Assembly: GCA_030560485.1 (NCBI GenBank) | Contig: JAKTTS010000219.1 | Coordinates: 1-24,355, forward strand | Source of the DNA: Ascoidea tarda (nom. inval.) | Taxonomy: Eukaryota > Ascomycota > Saccharomycetes > Ascoideales > Ascoideaceae | Length of the DNA stretch: 24,355 bases | Direction: 5' to 3' | Part shown: piece after piece, positions 1 through 9,623 of the stretch | How positions within the stretch are numbered: the first letter of the stretch is position 1 | Layout: each line of letters opens with the position of its first letter | Position numbers and translations under genes: made by a program | The notes under the pieces: model-generated | The model's input: only the letters and a program-made list of their open reading frames with translations | The model's database searches: none | Told to the model about the DNA's origin: nothing

Positions 1-54
<54 letters not shown>
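1..54. repeat. (TTA)18 microsatellite at the left edge
   Basis: Eighteen perfect TTA units run from the window edge into the stop codon of the MATE gene. On the minus strand they read as TAA repeats, so the gene ends in a run of in-frame TAA codons. The repeat continues to the first base, so its full length is unknown and the window may end here because of it. Confidence 0.97.
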
Positions 55-1809
55 GGCAAGTTGGGATTCAGGGCCTTCTAAGATAGCTTCTTGAATGCAA
101 TCATCGATAATTGCATCCCAATCAGCATATAAAACAAAATAAGTTTGAAAAATACTCGCAAAAAACAAAGCAATAACCATACCAATCCATAAACCAAATA
201 GTTCTAATTTAACGTGAAATGCGAAGAAAAAAGCAACGGGTAAAGCAATCAAGTAGTAAGAGACAAAGTAAATTGTTGCGCCGATGTGTTGTTTTCCCTG
301 GGCTCTTAATATACCTGCTGCTACAGCATTAACCGAGTCGTTAATCTGGTAAGTAGCACCAATGATCAATACTCTGGCAGCTAAATCAATGACTTCCTGA
401 TCGTTGCTGAAGGCTCTTGCTATTGGAGTTCTGAAGACGGATAAAAGAATTGCAGTGAATACCCCAATGATTCCACCAAATATAAGACTAGTATAAGTTG
501 CCTTTTTAGCACAGTTTTTTGAGTTGGCACCGATAAAGTTTGCTATTCTTGTAGAGGCTACAATGGCTATAGCAAAGGGAATTTGGTATGTCATGACACA
601 GACGTTTGAAATGATTGATTGTGCAGCTAAAGAGACAGTGCCGAATCTTGATGTTGAGAGGGTGATAATTTCAAAGCAAAACCATTCACATTCTAGCATT
701 AGAACGCCACCAGCAGATAGTTTTAACATTCTCGACCAATTTTTAAAGCAATCCCAAGAAAAACCGGACCAGCATTGATAGCCCTTTATTCTCCAGGAGT
801 ATAGAAGTAATAGTAGAGCCATTAGCCAGTTTGTGATGGAGACAGCTATTGGAGCACCAATGAAGCCCAAGCCGAATTTTGAGTGCCAGACCAATAGCCA
901 GTTTAAGAAGGCATTTAATGGGGCACATATCATTAATACGACAGTTGAAGCGTGGAAGATTCCTTGGGCTTGCAAGTAATGTTTACCATTTTCGAAAAGA
1001 ATATAGCCGGGAACACCCAAACATAGAACAGTCAAGTAATTTGAAGCCAAGTAGCAAAGGTCTTTTTCGGGGATAATTGAGAGCAAGATCGATTCTGAAT
1101 AGACAATCCAGATGAGTGCGACTGGGACAAATACAATTAGTAGGAAGAAAGTGCAACGCAAGAAGTGGAGACCAACCATTCTGTAGTCTTTTCTGCCATA
1201 AGCCTGAGCACATAAAGTGTCGAGGCAGGTTGAAACACCCTGAATTGGAGCATAACCAGTGATATTTGCAGTCATCGAGGCGAGAGAAACAGCAGCCAAT
1301 TCATTTTTGCCCAATTGACCGACACTGAAAACCGAAGCTATAGTTAAGGAGTATTGCAATAGGAAGGTTAAGACCAAGGGGGGAGAGTATTTTAGAAGAA
1401 AGTAAGATTCGATCGAGTAATCGGTTTGGGGTTCTTTTAAGGAAAGGGAGTCGTTATTGTTTTGGGGGATTAATAGGTCGTGTTGAGATAAAGATAGATT
1501 TGATCTTGAGGGGATGATTGAGGTTGATAGGGAGCTTCTTCTCGATTGAATATATGAATTTTTACTGTTGTTTGTTACTGAGCCATATAGTTGGGGTTGT
1601 TGGTCCTTTGAAAGGGGAGTCAAGTCATCGATTGCGTCGTTTTCATAGAGGTTGAGATGGTCGATATAATTTGAGCGATATTCGTGAACGGTTTGAGAGA
1701 AGGAGGAAAAAGCGAGAGAGGATCTTCTTGGGGCAGAGGCCGATAAAGAAAAGGAATGGTTATCGGAGTCTTTTGGAACAGGGAGTTCTATTGGGGGAGG
1801 AGGAGGCAT
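52..1809 (-). CDS. ERC1: MATE-family efflux transporter, ERC1-like
   Basis: A 585-residue membrane protein of the multidrug and toxin extrusion family, expected to be a cation-coupled antiporter. Yeast Erc1 raises ethionine resistance and S-adenosylmethionine storage, and its length (about 580 aa) matches. Residues 1-133 are hydrophilic and Ser-rich with two RRSS sites resembling PKA targets. From about residue 136 there are some twelve hydrophobic segments in two halves. MATE-type sequence is clear in the first half (ELAAVSLASM, then PIQGVSTCLDTLCAQAYG) and in the second (SLAAQSIISNV, then ILRAQGKQ). The start is the ATG at 1807-1809, followed by a proline run. A TATA box lies about 60 bp upstream. 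S. cerevisiae has a second close MATE gene (YDR338C), so orthology to ERC1 specifically is inferred. The stop is TAA, followed by 17 further TAA triplets. Confidence 0.88.
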
Positions 1810-1870
1810 TTGAATTGGAATGGGTAGCTGTATAGTTTAGATGGAAAAAAGAGTGAAGGAAAAGAAATAA

Positions 1871-1878
1871 TATTTATA
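1871..1878 (-). promoter_or_regulatory. TATA box for the MATE gene
   Basis: On the minus strand the bases read TATAAATA, a full match to the yeast TATA consensus TATAWAWR. It lies 62 bp upstream of the ATG at 1809, a usual distance for a short leader. Assignment is by position and motif only. Confidence 0.5.
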
Positions 1879-2165
1879 TTGGCTAGAGCAGAGATAAGGT
1901 ATAATAAGAAGGAATATGGTGCCGGTATCAGGTATTATAGATTAGGCAGGAACAAATAATTAAGGTCATATATTGGTTGTAGAAATGACAGTTGGATTAT
2001 CGAAAGTGGAAAGTAGAAAGCAGAGGAATGGCGATTCCTCGCAATGAGTAAAAAGAGGGCATATTTAGGAGGACTAGTGAAAGATAGAGAGATTTTGGGC
2101 TGCAGAAGAGAGATTTGGGGGATATCTCTGAGTGATGATTGAGCGATGGGCGATGGAAGCGTGGG

Positions 2166-2192
2166 TCTTAAATATCTTAAATATCTTAAATA
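2166..2192. repeat. Three 9-bp tandem repeats
   Basis: Three perfect head-to-tail copies of TCTTAAATA, about 360 bp upstream of the MATE gene start. The function is unknown and slippage is the likely origin. Confidence 0.9.
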
Positions 2193-3187
2193 TTCGGTGA
2201 GGAAATTCGAAGATCAAAACGGAACTGATAGCTTGATTTGGAAGGCATGAGAGAAAACGAGGCCAGCGGTGTGGGTGGGCTGTTTGGGCTGTTTCCAGCA
2301 GGATGGGAGGAGAGTGCGAAGCCACGTGGGCGGTCACAAGACAGAGGACAGGTGGGCGATGTTTTAGAAATTATTGAGTGATATATTGAACAAGGACATA
2401 GCCGTTAGCAAAACAAAGCAAAATTGAGAACGAGCTAGCAAGTGAGTTTGCAGCATGGTGTTTATTATTGTTTACGGTTGCAAATTAGACCGGAGTGGTT
2501 CTCACGAGTAAGAACAAGTGATAAAGATTGTGTGATTTTTGTGATTAGTGGTGAGTAGACATTGAAATGAGTAATGTGGAAAAAGTGGTGGGTATGTTTT
2601 AATTTTTTAATTTTTTGAATTTCTGATTTTTTTATAGCTCCAATTTTTTAAAGGTTTGACAGATTTGGGTTACCCGCTGTGGGCAAGCATTTGTTCGATT
2701 TGTGGTGATGAAAGCGAAAAAGAGATTAAACCCGCAAGCTAAAATTGGACTTTTATGGGGTGCTGGGCAAGGTGCAGAAATAAGATAAGACAGGTTTTTT
2801 TGTGGAGGTGGACATCCTGAAGAGTGCAGAAATTGAGGAGAGGCTGTCGGATCAGGAGCATATAAGGTTTTGTGCATGCAGAATTCGGTGGATAGAGCAG
2901 AGTTTTGGAAAACAAGGTTGAAGAAGATATTGGGAAAGAATCTGTGTACAGGAGAGTTTCTTTTTTTGGCTTTTTGAAAAACTCTGTGAGATCAGGCGAA
3001 AGTTTAATGAGAGGATGTGGTTTGAGATTGGTTTTGTATGGAAGATGTTGATAATTGAAGGTGGTTTGGAGGGAACAGGTAGTGAGAGCAAGAGGAAGTG
3101 TGAAATAGCTAGCGTTGATAAACTCACGAGTTGAAACTGGAGCTGGGATGTTATGGCTCTTTGTTTGCTAAAAGTTAGGATGGCGAT

Positions 3188-3193
3188 CACGTG
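3188..3193. promoter_or_regulatory. CACGTG E-box in Cbf1-type context
   Basis: Positions 3186-3193 read ATCACGTG, matching RTCACRTG, the yeast Cbf1 site that is also centromere element CDEI. No CDEIII-like element follows, so a promoter role is more likely than a centromere. A CCAAT motif lies at 3206-3210. Another CACGTG is at 2323-2328. Confidence 0.35.
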
Positions 3194-3222
3194 GAAGGTA
3201 ATTGACCAATAGAAATAAAAGG

Positions 3223-3267
3223 ATGATGATGATGGTGAGATGATGATGATGGTGAGATGATGATGAT
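3223..3267. repeat. 17-bp tandem repeat rich in GAT
   Basis: Two perfect copies of ATGATGATGATGGTGAG followed by a partial third copy of 11 bp. Confidence 0.85.
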
Positions 3268-3634
3268 ATTAATACTGCAATTACTATTTTGCTGATCTCT
3301 TCTGTTTTATAATTTTATTTTGTATGATGATATTATTAATATTGTTATTAATAATATTTTGGAAATTGTAAAATGGATGGATGTGAGCAAAACAAGGATA
3401 TGGTCTAAAATAAAGAGAACTTGAAGTTGGGATTGGAATGGGATTGAAACTGAGATAGAAATAAATTGAATTGAAGCTGAAGATTTTCGTACTTTTAAGA
3501 GAATAGAGTCAATAAATGAGAAAGAAAGTGATACTAAAAATGATATACTAAATTTTTGATAATCAATTTCTTATCTCATAAATATAGATAGTATCAGATA
3601 ACATGGCCGTGTGCAGATTATTTTTTATTGTCCG

Positions 3635-3683
3635 TTTTTCTTTTTGTCAATGATTTTTCTTTTTGTTAGTGATTTTTCTTGTT
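3635..3683. repeat. 19-bp T-rich tandem repeat, about 2.5 copies
   Basis: Units of the form TTTTTCTTTTTGTNANTGA occur at 3635-3653 and 3654-3672, with a partial third copy after that. The two full units differ at two positions. Confidence 0.8.
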
Positions 3684-3918
3684 AAGATAGATTGATTAGT
3701 GAAACGAGCCAATAGGAAGTGAGCATTGCGATATTAGATTTGTGACTAAAATCGATATGATGAATTAATTATTTACTTGAATATTTGATTGAATGTTGAA
3801 TTAATCCATCAATCAAGTTCCTTTTTTTTGTTTTCTCCTATTTTTTTGTTTTGTATTTCATTTCGTTTTATTCTATTCTATTTTATTTTTATTTCCTTTC
3901 ATGTTATTTTATTTTTAA

Positions 3919-3938
3919 TTTGCTTTGCTTTGCTTTGC
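3919..3938. repeat. (TTTGC)4 pentanucleotide repeat
   Basis: Four perfect TTTGC units at the end of a long T-rich tract (about 3820-3918). Confidence 0.9.
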
Positions 3939-3966
3939 AAATCGAAATCAAACGAAATGTGGGGGA

Positions 3967-4080
3967 ATTGGATGGATTAATTTAGGTTGAACAAATGAGT
4001 ATTGGATAAATATTGGATATATATTGGATAAATTGGGAAAAAAAAAAATGGGAAAAAAAAGTAATTTTCAAACAAATTGG
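3967..4080 (-). promoter_or_regulatory. Cluster of six inverted CCAAT boxes
   Basis: ATTGG, the complement of CCAAT, starts at 3967, 4001, 4012, 4023, 4032 and 4076. Three of the six lie in a 9-mer (TATTGGATA) repeated exactly every 11 bp at 4000-4030, close to one helical turn. CCAAT is the site of the Hap2/3/5 complex in yeasts. The motifs are directly visible, but binding is inferred. Confidence 0.45.
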
Positions 4081-4213
4081 AACAGTTTGAAAGGTGAGTC
4101 GATACAACAGTAGCTTACAAGGATCGAGCCAACATTCAACACAACAACGAATAAGTCAATAAACGATCAGTTACATAATTGATCGATCAATTGAATCCAC
4201 TGTTTCCCCACAC

Positions 4214-4260
4214 AAAACAAGCAAGAGAAAAATAAAACAAGCAAGAGAAAAATAAAACAA
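4214..4260. repeat. 20-bp tandem repeat, 2.35 copies
   Basis: Two perfect 20-bp A-rich units at 4214-4233 and 4234-4253, followed by the first 7 bases of a third. Confidence 0.9.
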
Positions 4261-4639
4261 CAAATAACAAAAGAGAAAGAAAACTGTTGGTTGCAAATAA
4301 AATCTTACAAAACCGCTGGATGAATAAAGTAAAACCGTAACTGTCGTGTGCGAATACTGCGATTTTGTTCCTGGCAATTGACTACAGCGGCTTGATATTT
4401 TCTTTGGATGGATCAGTGAGATTTATAAAATCAGTTAACTGAAGAAAACAGAATATGGGGAGCCCAACAATGCGAATATATACAGAAACGGAATTGTCAG
4501 ACTGGAAAATGAACGCAATAAGTGAATAAAAAACCAATAAATCATTAACCAGAAGAACTAGCTTTGGAGATTTCCCGACGCAGTAAGCGAATTGGTTCAC
4601 ACACAAAGAACAAAACTCAATTGAAAAGGAAATGGGTCT

Positions 4640-5125
4640 GGAAAACTCCAACAAAATACCAGCGGAGCTCCACAAAAGCCTCCGAAAACAGCAACAGCGC
4701 TCCCGCAGGAGGAGCCCGCGAGCCCAAAGCGCCCCCAGCACCAGCTCAACGGACAGCACGCTCGCCCGCACCGGCCTGGTCTGGCCCGATCGGGCATTTT
4801 CAACAGGATGCGTTCCTGTGCTATCGGGAGGGGAATACAACCGTCCAGGAAACACTGAAGCGCCCACTCCCGAACAAACTAAATTAAGTTTTCCTATGAA
4901 CACGCTGCTTGGAAACCGCGTGAGACAACGCTCTTGCGGCGGCTTGGCGCAGCAGCCATCTTGCGGCACATGACCACCCTACTTGCGCGGTGCGGGTTCC
5001 ACAGGTGCGCGTCGCCACGCTGGTGCTGCTGGCCGCACCTGTACTGTCCTGGTATTGCAAACTTGTCCTGTTAGTGCAAGAGTGCGACTGCAGGCGCGAG
5101 GCTTACCGCATATTCCCTAACCACT
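4640..5125. other. GC-rich island within AT-rich intergenic DNA
   Basis: This segment is much richer in G and C than its flanks, which explains why open frames overlap here on both strands. One plus-strand frame (4632-4973, 113 codons, ATG start) encodes an Arg/Ser-rich peptide with no recognisable domain. An AGGGG stress-response-element match lies at 4829-4833, and a CCCCT match lies just outside at 5184-5188. It could be a distal promoter of the GAC1-type gene, a structured RNA, or a recombination-driven GC patch. The sequence alone does not decide. Confidence 0.6.
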
Positions 5126-5249
5126 CCACTTTGGCAACTGAAAAAACACCTCAAAGATAACAAAAAGCCCAAAAAAAGTGAAACCCCTTACACAAAATTT
5201 TCTTTGTTGTATCCCAGCTGAAATTTTTTATTAAACTTTTCCCAAAAAG

Positions 5250-5257
5250 TATATAAA
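5250..5257 (+). promoter_or_regulatory. TATA box of the GAC1/PIG1-type gene
   Basis: TATATAAA matches the TATAWAWR consensus. It lies 491 bp upstream of the ATG at 5749. From 5276 to 5748 there is no ATG at all and the DNA is pyrimidine-rich, so a transcript starting 40-120 bp downstream would have a long leader free of upstream starts. This fits the TATA being used. Confidence 0.5.
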
Positions 5258-5748
5258 GATTGTCTTTTGGCTATGGGTTCGCCTTTTTTTTATTATATTC
5301 GTTTCGATTTGTATAAGAAGGATCAGAAGTATCGCTTTTTTATCTTGTCATTGGGCTGGATATCAACCATCTTGTTTATTCTCATCTAAACCACAAGATA
5401 TTCGGATTTCCAATATCTTTGTTAATCTCTACTTCCTCCATCTCAAGATACTAGTTTGATAATCTTCTATTCTTTCTACATATCCATATCGACACCCACA
5501 TTCACATTCACACCCAAATCTCCTTTTTTTTTTATCATTCTGTTAACTCATCGACCTGTCTCTACTTTGCTTTTTGCTATCCATTTCATCATTTCCACAA
5601 AAATAACATCATCTCTTAAAAACAAACTCGCCTCCTTTGGTTTTGTTTTTCCCTCATCAATTCTTTTTTTTCTTTCGATTAATATCAGAAAAAAAACAAT
5701 CACAATCAACAGCCTTCTAGTTGACAACACAACACAATAAATAAATAA

Positions 5749-6588
5749 ATGTCCTTTTCTTCAAACTCTCTCTTACAAAATCGCCCACATCCCTTTTTGT
5801 CGTCCACTCTAACAACCTCAGACATGTTTCAAAGGTCTTACAACTTTACCGCCGACACTTCCTTCTGCCCAAAGCCTGTCTCAACCATCAACACTAAACA
5901 AAATGACGAGAATATAATCTCCCAAGATGACTACGACAACGACGATGCCACAACCATCATGGATCCATCAGATCTCTCCAATTGCTCATCCCCTGACTCT
6001 TTGGCAACTGTAAACATCTCTTCAAACTCATCTTCCTCTTCTTTAGACCTGGATTACGATCAAATCCAATTCCAAAAAACCGGCATCTACTATTATCAAA
6101 ATAACCAAGCTCAAATTAAACAAAACAATAACCAGGCTCAAGCTCAAATTCAAAACCAAAATCATTACACCAACTATATCGAAAACTCAAAGCTTTCTAA
6201 TAACGCTTTTTCTACTCTAACATCCATAACTAATGCTTTTAACAACAACGCTAACAACAATCCTATCAAACTCGATCAATTTAATCAACTTTCCCATAAT
6301 CATAACAATAACAAAAATAAAAATAACTTGTCCCTTCAACCACTTGAATTAAGCAGTTCAAACAGCTCTCTGAACACCATCATCCTAGACCAAAACCAAT
6401 CAATCACTACAAACTTCTCAACTGAAACTCTAACTGAATCAACTATAACCTCCGACTCAAACAACACAATCGCTACCAACACCACAAACACCACCGCCAC
6501 AACTAATAACGATGATGACTCAACTTCATTATCTCTCACCACTCCCACCTCTCCAATCATACCAATCAAAAAATTAAAATTTTCATGA
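5749..6588 (+). CDS. GAC1: N-terminal ORF of a GAC1/PIG1-type PP1 regulator, ending at an in-frame TGA
   Basis: A 279-residue open frame in the same frame as the PP1-regulator ORF that follows, separated from it only by the TGA at 6586-6588. The ATG has an excellent yeast context (A/T-rich, A at -3) and ends an ATG-free leader. The protein has no known fold. Residues 1-60 are Ser/Thr-rich, 60-85 acidic, about 115-195 strongly Asn/Gln-rich (prion-like composition), and about 195-270 rich in Ser, Thr and Asn. Related yeast proteins (Gac1, Pig1, Gip2, Pig2) also have long disordered stretches before their PP1-binding motif, so this is probably the N-terminus of one gene. No GTATGT donor is present that could splice out the TGA. 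It could instead be a separate gene, a readthrough product, a strain-specific nonsense allele or a sequencing error. Confidence 0.7.
   Translation: MSFSSNSLLQNRPHPFLSSTLTTSDMFQRSYNFTADTSFCPKPVSTINTKQNDENIISQDDYDNDDATTIMDPSDLSNCSSPDSLATVNISSNSSSSSLDLDYDQIQFQKTGIYYYQNNQAQIKQNNNQAQAQIQNQNHYTNYIENSKLSNNAFSTLTSITNAFNNNANNNPIKLDQFNQLSHNHNNNKNKNNLSLQPLELSSSNSSLNTIILDQNQSITTNFSTETLTESTITSDSNNTIATNTTNTTATTNNDDDSTSLSLTTPTSPIIPIKKLKFS
6586..6588 (+). other. In-frame TGA between the two halves of the PP1 regulator
   Basis: Codon 280 counted from the ATG at 5749. The next six bases are AAATTA, matching the yeast readthrough-promoting pattern CARYYA at five of six positions but lacking the key first C. 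Three other genes here (YCS4, AIM34 and the coiled-coil gene) end naturally in TGA, so TGA is a stop in this genome. With several ATGs upstream, the second half would be poorly translated without readthrough or an internal promoter. Confidence 0.85.
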
Positions 6589-6633
6589 AAATTATCAACC
6601 TTGAAAAAAGATGACCTCAAAAGATCAAACTCA

Positions 6634-8217
6634 ATGCCCTCCCTATCTAAAAAATCCGTTAAATTTAATCACAAGCTAGAAGATGTTCGTTTTTTCAATA
6701 AATTCGATAAGCCCCTAAGTGTCAGAGATGGTGACTCTACCTGTTCAAGTGAAGATGACCACTCCTACAATTTGGGCTCCCACAGAAATTCCGCAGACTT
6801 CGATGTCGACATCTTTGGCTACTCAAATGCTCTCAACATCTTCAACAGAAACCTGATCAACGACGATACTGATTCTTATATCAAATTTCGTAAATCAAAC
6901 TCAATCTCTTCTCAAAACTCTCTTAGAAAATCAAACTCTCACATCCACAACAGCTCTCCATCCTTCTCTTCTCCTTCTCAGCAAAAACATCACAGAAGAG
7001 CTAAATTCGATATTAGCTTTTATGACGATTACGAAAGTGACGATGAACTAAGTGCTTTTACCTACTCCTTTCCTTCAAACAACTCTAATGCTCATAATAT
7101 CTATCTCAACTCAAAACAAAATCAAAAAGTTAAATCAAAATCAAAGTTAAAATCTAAAGTTGGTTCTTGGAAAATTAAATCAACTAATTTCGATCGCCTA
7201 TTATCAAACCCAAGATTAGTCGATACCTCTTCAGATTTATCCTCAAACATTTGCTTGGAAACTATTTTCTTATCTCCATCCCCAGACTCAACCACCCCAA
7301 TTAAATCTCCTTCCCCTTCTTCCTCTAATAGCGCTTTAATCTATTTAATTGGCTTGATTCTGGTTAAAAATGTTGCCTATGATAAACGTGTCACCATCAA
7401 ATTAACTTTAAACAACTGGTCTACTTTTAAAGAAGTTGAAGCTACCTATTTAAAATCTGTCAATAACCAAATTGATAAATTTAAATTTTCTTTAAATTTA
7501 AACGACTTGGATTCAATGAAACTAGGTAAATTAAACCTACAAATGTGTCTAAACTACCAAGTCAATAACAGCAACTACTGGGACAATAATAATAATTCAA
7601 ATTATGAACTTTCATTGTCAAATCCCAAGCACAAAGCAAAAAAATCGTCTAAAAAGGAAGTATCTGAGAAAAATCTTGAATTACTCAATAATTTATTAGC
7701 CAACAACAACAATAACAATAATAATAACAATAACAATAACAATAACAATAACAATAACAATTCAAAAAAGCCAGCTAGATGCTTTCCAGAAGATGATGTT
7801 TATACCTTTGGCGGTTGCAAGACTCCAACAAGCTCTCCTTTAAATTTGACTAGTCGCTACACATTTGATTTTACTAGCCAAACGGGTCTTTACATGGAAA
7901 ATGACGATTCAGATGATATCAATGATCTCACTTCTTTATCTCTAAGTCAGACCACAGCCAAGTCCTCAAATGACTCTCTTAAATTGTCGAAATCTCAATC
8001 GTTTACTAATGACACATTTAGCTCCTTTAATTGCGACTCTTCTGGATTTGGTTCATCTTTAAAAGATATTTCTAATAATAATAAATCACAAGTTACTTCA
8101 TTATCAAAATTAAATGATGAAGCCCCAATCAAAAAGGCTTTACCAATTCAAATGAATTCAAAACTTTACAATGACATTTTGAATAGCTATTGCTTTTATA
8201 AAGGTGATAGCAAATAG
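6634..8217 (+). CDS. GAC1: Glycogen-targeting PP1 regulatory subunit (RVxF plus CBM21), GAC1/PIG1-like
   Basis: Open frame continuing from the TGA at 6586. The first ATG is at 6634, giving 527 residues. Targets the phosphatase Glc7 (PP1) to glycogen, favouring glycogen synthase activation. Numbered from 6634, KSVKF at residues 7-11 fits the RVxF PP1-docking motif and is followed by a conserved LEDVRFF-type stretch. The CBM21 glycogen-binding domain spans about residues 236-326, with LIGLILVKNVAYDK at its start and YWDNNNNSNYEL at its end. A run of 20 Asn (7702-7761) follows the CBM21 domain. The residues just before this ATG (LKRSNS) match the family pattern ahead of the RVxF site, which argues that translation normally enters from upstream. 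In S. cerevisiae PIG1 neighbours YCS4, which is also present here. The family call is firm; whether it should be named GAC1 or PIG1 is not settled. Confidence 0.88.
   Translation: MPSLSKKSVKFNHKLEDVRFFNKFDKPLSVRDGDSTCSSEDDHSYNLGSHRNSADFDVDIFGYSNALNIFNRNLINDDTDSYIKFRKSNSISSQNSLRKSNSHIHNSSPSFSSPSQQKHHRRAKFDISFYDDYESDDELSAFTYSFPSNNSNAHNIYLNSKQNQKVKSKSKLKSKVGSWKIKSTNFDRLLSNPRLVDTSSDLSSNICLETIFLSPSPDSTTPIKSPSPSSSNSALIYLIGLILVKNVAYDKRVTIKLTLNNWSTFKEVEATYLKSVNNQIDKFKFSLNLNDLDSMKLGKLNLQMCLNYQVNNSNYWDNNNNSNYELSLSNPKHKAKKSSKKEVSEKNLELLNNLLANNNNNNNNNNNNNNNNNNNNSKKPARCFPEDDVYTFGGCKTPTSSPLNLTSRYTFDFTSQTGLYMENDDSDDINDLTSLSLSQTTAKSSNDSLKLSKSQSFTNDTFSSFNCDSSGFGSSLKDISNNNKSQVTSLSKLNDEAPIKKALPIQMNSKLYNDILNSYCFYKGDSK
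7702..7761 (+). repeat. Poly-asparagine tract (20 codons)
   Basis: Twenty consecutive Asn codons, mostly alternating AAC and AAT, within the PP1 regulator downstream of CBM21. It is likely variable in length between strains. Confidence 0.95.
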
Positions 8218-8233
8218 GTAATTGAACATTTTC

Positions 8234-8263
8234 AAAATCAAATAAAATCAAATAAAATCAAAT
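8234..8263. repeat. 10-bp tandem repeat, three copies
   Basis: Three perfect copies of AAAATCAAAT just after the stop codon of the PP1 regulator, probably within its 3' untranslated region. Confidence 0.9.
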
Positions 8264-9623
8264 AATCAAAAAAAAGTAAAATAATAATTAGTTTTATAAT
8301 TGTGATGCTTGCTAAAATTTTTTTAATGATTGCTTAAAATCAAATTTTATATTCATATTACAAAATATACCTGTTGGATAGAACAAAGAATAATATCACT
8401 TTCCTTTTATTTCCTTTTGTTTTAATTTATTTACAATCATTGACCGTATTGCATATAAAATTCATAGGTGGCCTTCAAATTTAAGGAATATTTCGAGGTA
8501 AAAAGTAACTGTACTATACAATTTTAAGTGCTCACCAAATAGTTTTTTATTTAGTCCTTCAATTTTTTTTTTCGTTGCTACATTGTTTTTTTCTTTTCAT
8601 TATTTTTAAGATTTCCTCTTTTTATTTACTGATTTGCTTCTCTTAGGTTTTAACGTTTTTGGTTAAATAGTTTTATATATCTTTCTGGGATAATGCTTTT
8701 ATTGCCTTATTGTTCGGGTTAATTAGGTTGTGTCTGCTGAGCAGCTTAATTTGATTACAGAAATAATTGGTATTGGCTACATAGTGATTTTTTTCTATAG
8801 TTTTTTTTTAATTCATTCATTAATTCTCTGTTCTTTGTTAATTATTATTGGAAATTTTAAAAAACAACTATGTCGTAAAAGACAGTACAATAGACGTCTG
8901 TAGAAGAAAGAAAGGAAAAAGTACGGAAACACAGGATTCGAGCAGAAAAAAACTAAACTTTCAACAAGGGAACAGAAATTGCACAAAATACCCAAAGAAA
9001 AAGAAAAATTGGTTGGACAAAGCTAAAAATAAGAGCAGCTTTAAACTTTTTGCTTTTCGAAAGAATAAATAATAAAAAACAACTTTCTTGTTGGATCGGT
9101 GAAAGTGGATAGTAATTTTTAAGGTTGCCAGATCAAAGAAGATCAAACTTTGCAAAAGTTGAATTCAAGAGGTGAATTCTGGAAGTTTTCCACTACAGCT
9201 CCAGGCTCTAACAGAATAAAGGTGTTTGTTATTGAATCCAACAAGCACAAATCAAACAGCGAGCTGTTGCGGTTGTTGATTTATGTCTGGTGTCGTCGAT
9301 GGGGGAGCTGGGAGACGTTTAATGTTGATTCCAAACACCTGAAGCTCGACTAATTTCTCTGGCTGAGAGCTGGAGTTTCACTGAGAGATTTTCACTCATT
9401 TCTTAGCTGATGGAGGCTGTTTTGCTGAAGCTAGCAACGTTGGTTGTGGTGTGAAGTCCTCACAGCACTCTGCGAATCAGCAAATGCAGCAGGTTCTATA
9501 CACATCCCACACTTGTTGGAATCAAAACAGAAACAAAGAAAAACAAAGGAAGATAGATTTGCAGTCCAGCAGTTTATTAATAATTCAAATAATTTTTAAG
9601 TACACCTAGAAAATTTTTACAAC

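Larger units (their letters stand above)
1810..5748. other. Long divergent intergenic region, no recognised gene
   Basis: This 3.9-kb stretch separates two divergently transcribed genes. It has several open frames of 60-195 codons on both strands, but none has recognisable domains. The longest (minus, 4382-4969) begins with GTG and lies over a GC-rich island that lacks stops on both strands. The rest is AT-rich with many short tandem repeats, listed separately. No tRNA, snRNA or transposon signature was recognised. It may hold distal promoters or unannotated non-coding RNAs, but nothing in the sequence proves this. Confidence 0.6.

Noticed and set aside
3186-3300. Possible point centromere starting with a CDEI-like ATCACGTG
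   Set aside because: The following 100 bp are repeat-rich rather than uniformly AT-rich, and no CDEIII-like CCGAA core with its flanks is present.
4382-4973. Overlapping ORFs on both strands, up to 195 codons
   Set aside because: They coincide with the GC-rich island, the longest begins at GTG, and none shows a recognisable domain.
5749-6640. An intron removing the in-frame TGA
   Set aside because: No GTATGT or GTAAGT donor occurs in the upstream frame, and no branch point plus acceptor of the MVP1 type lies just after the TGA.
8930-8960. B-box-like GCTCGAATCC on the minus strand (possible tRNA)
   Set aside because: The flanking bases cannot form a T-stem and no A-box or acceptor stem was found.
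9420-9460. TG-rich stretch resembling a telomere repeat or telomerase RNA template
   Set aside because: No repeated ends as a template needs, and the telomere repeat of this species is unknown.
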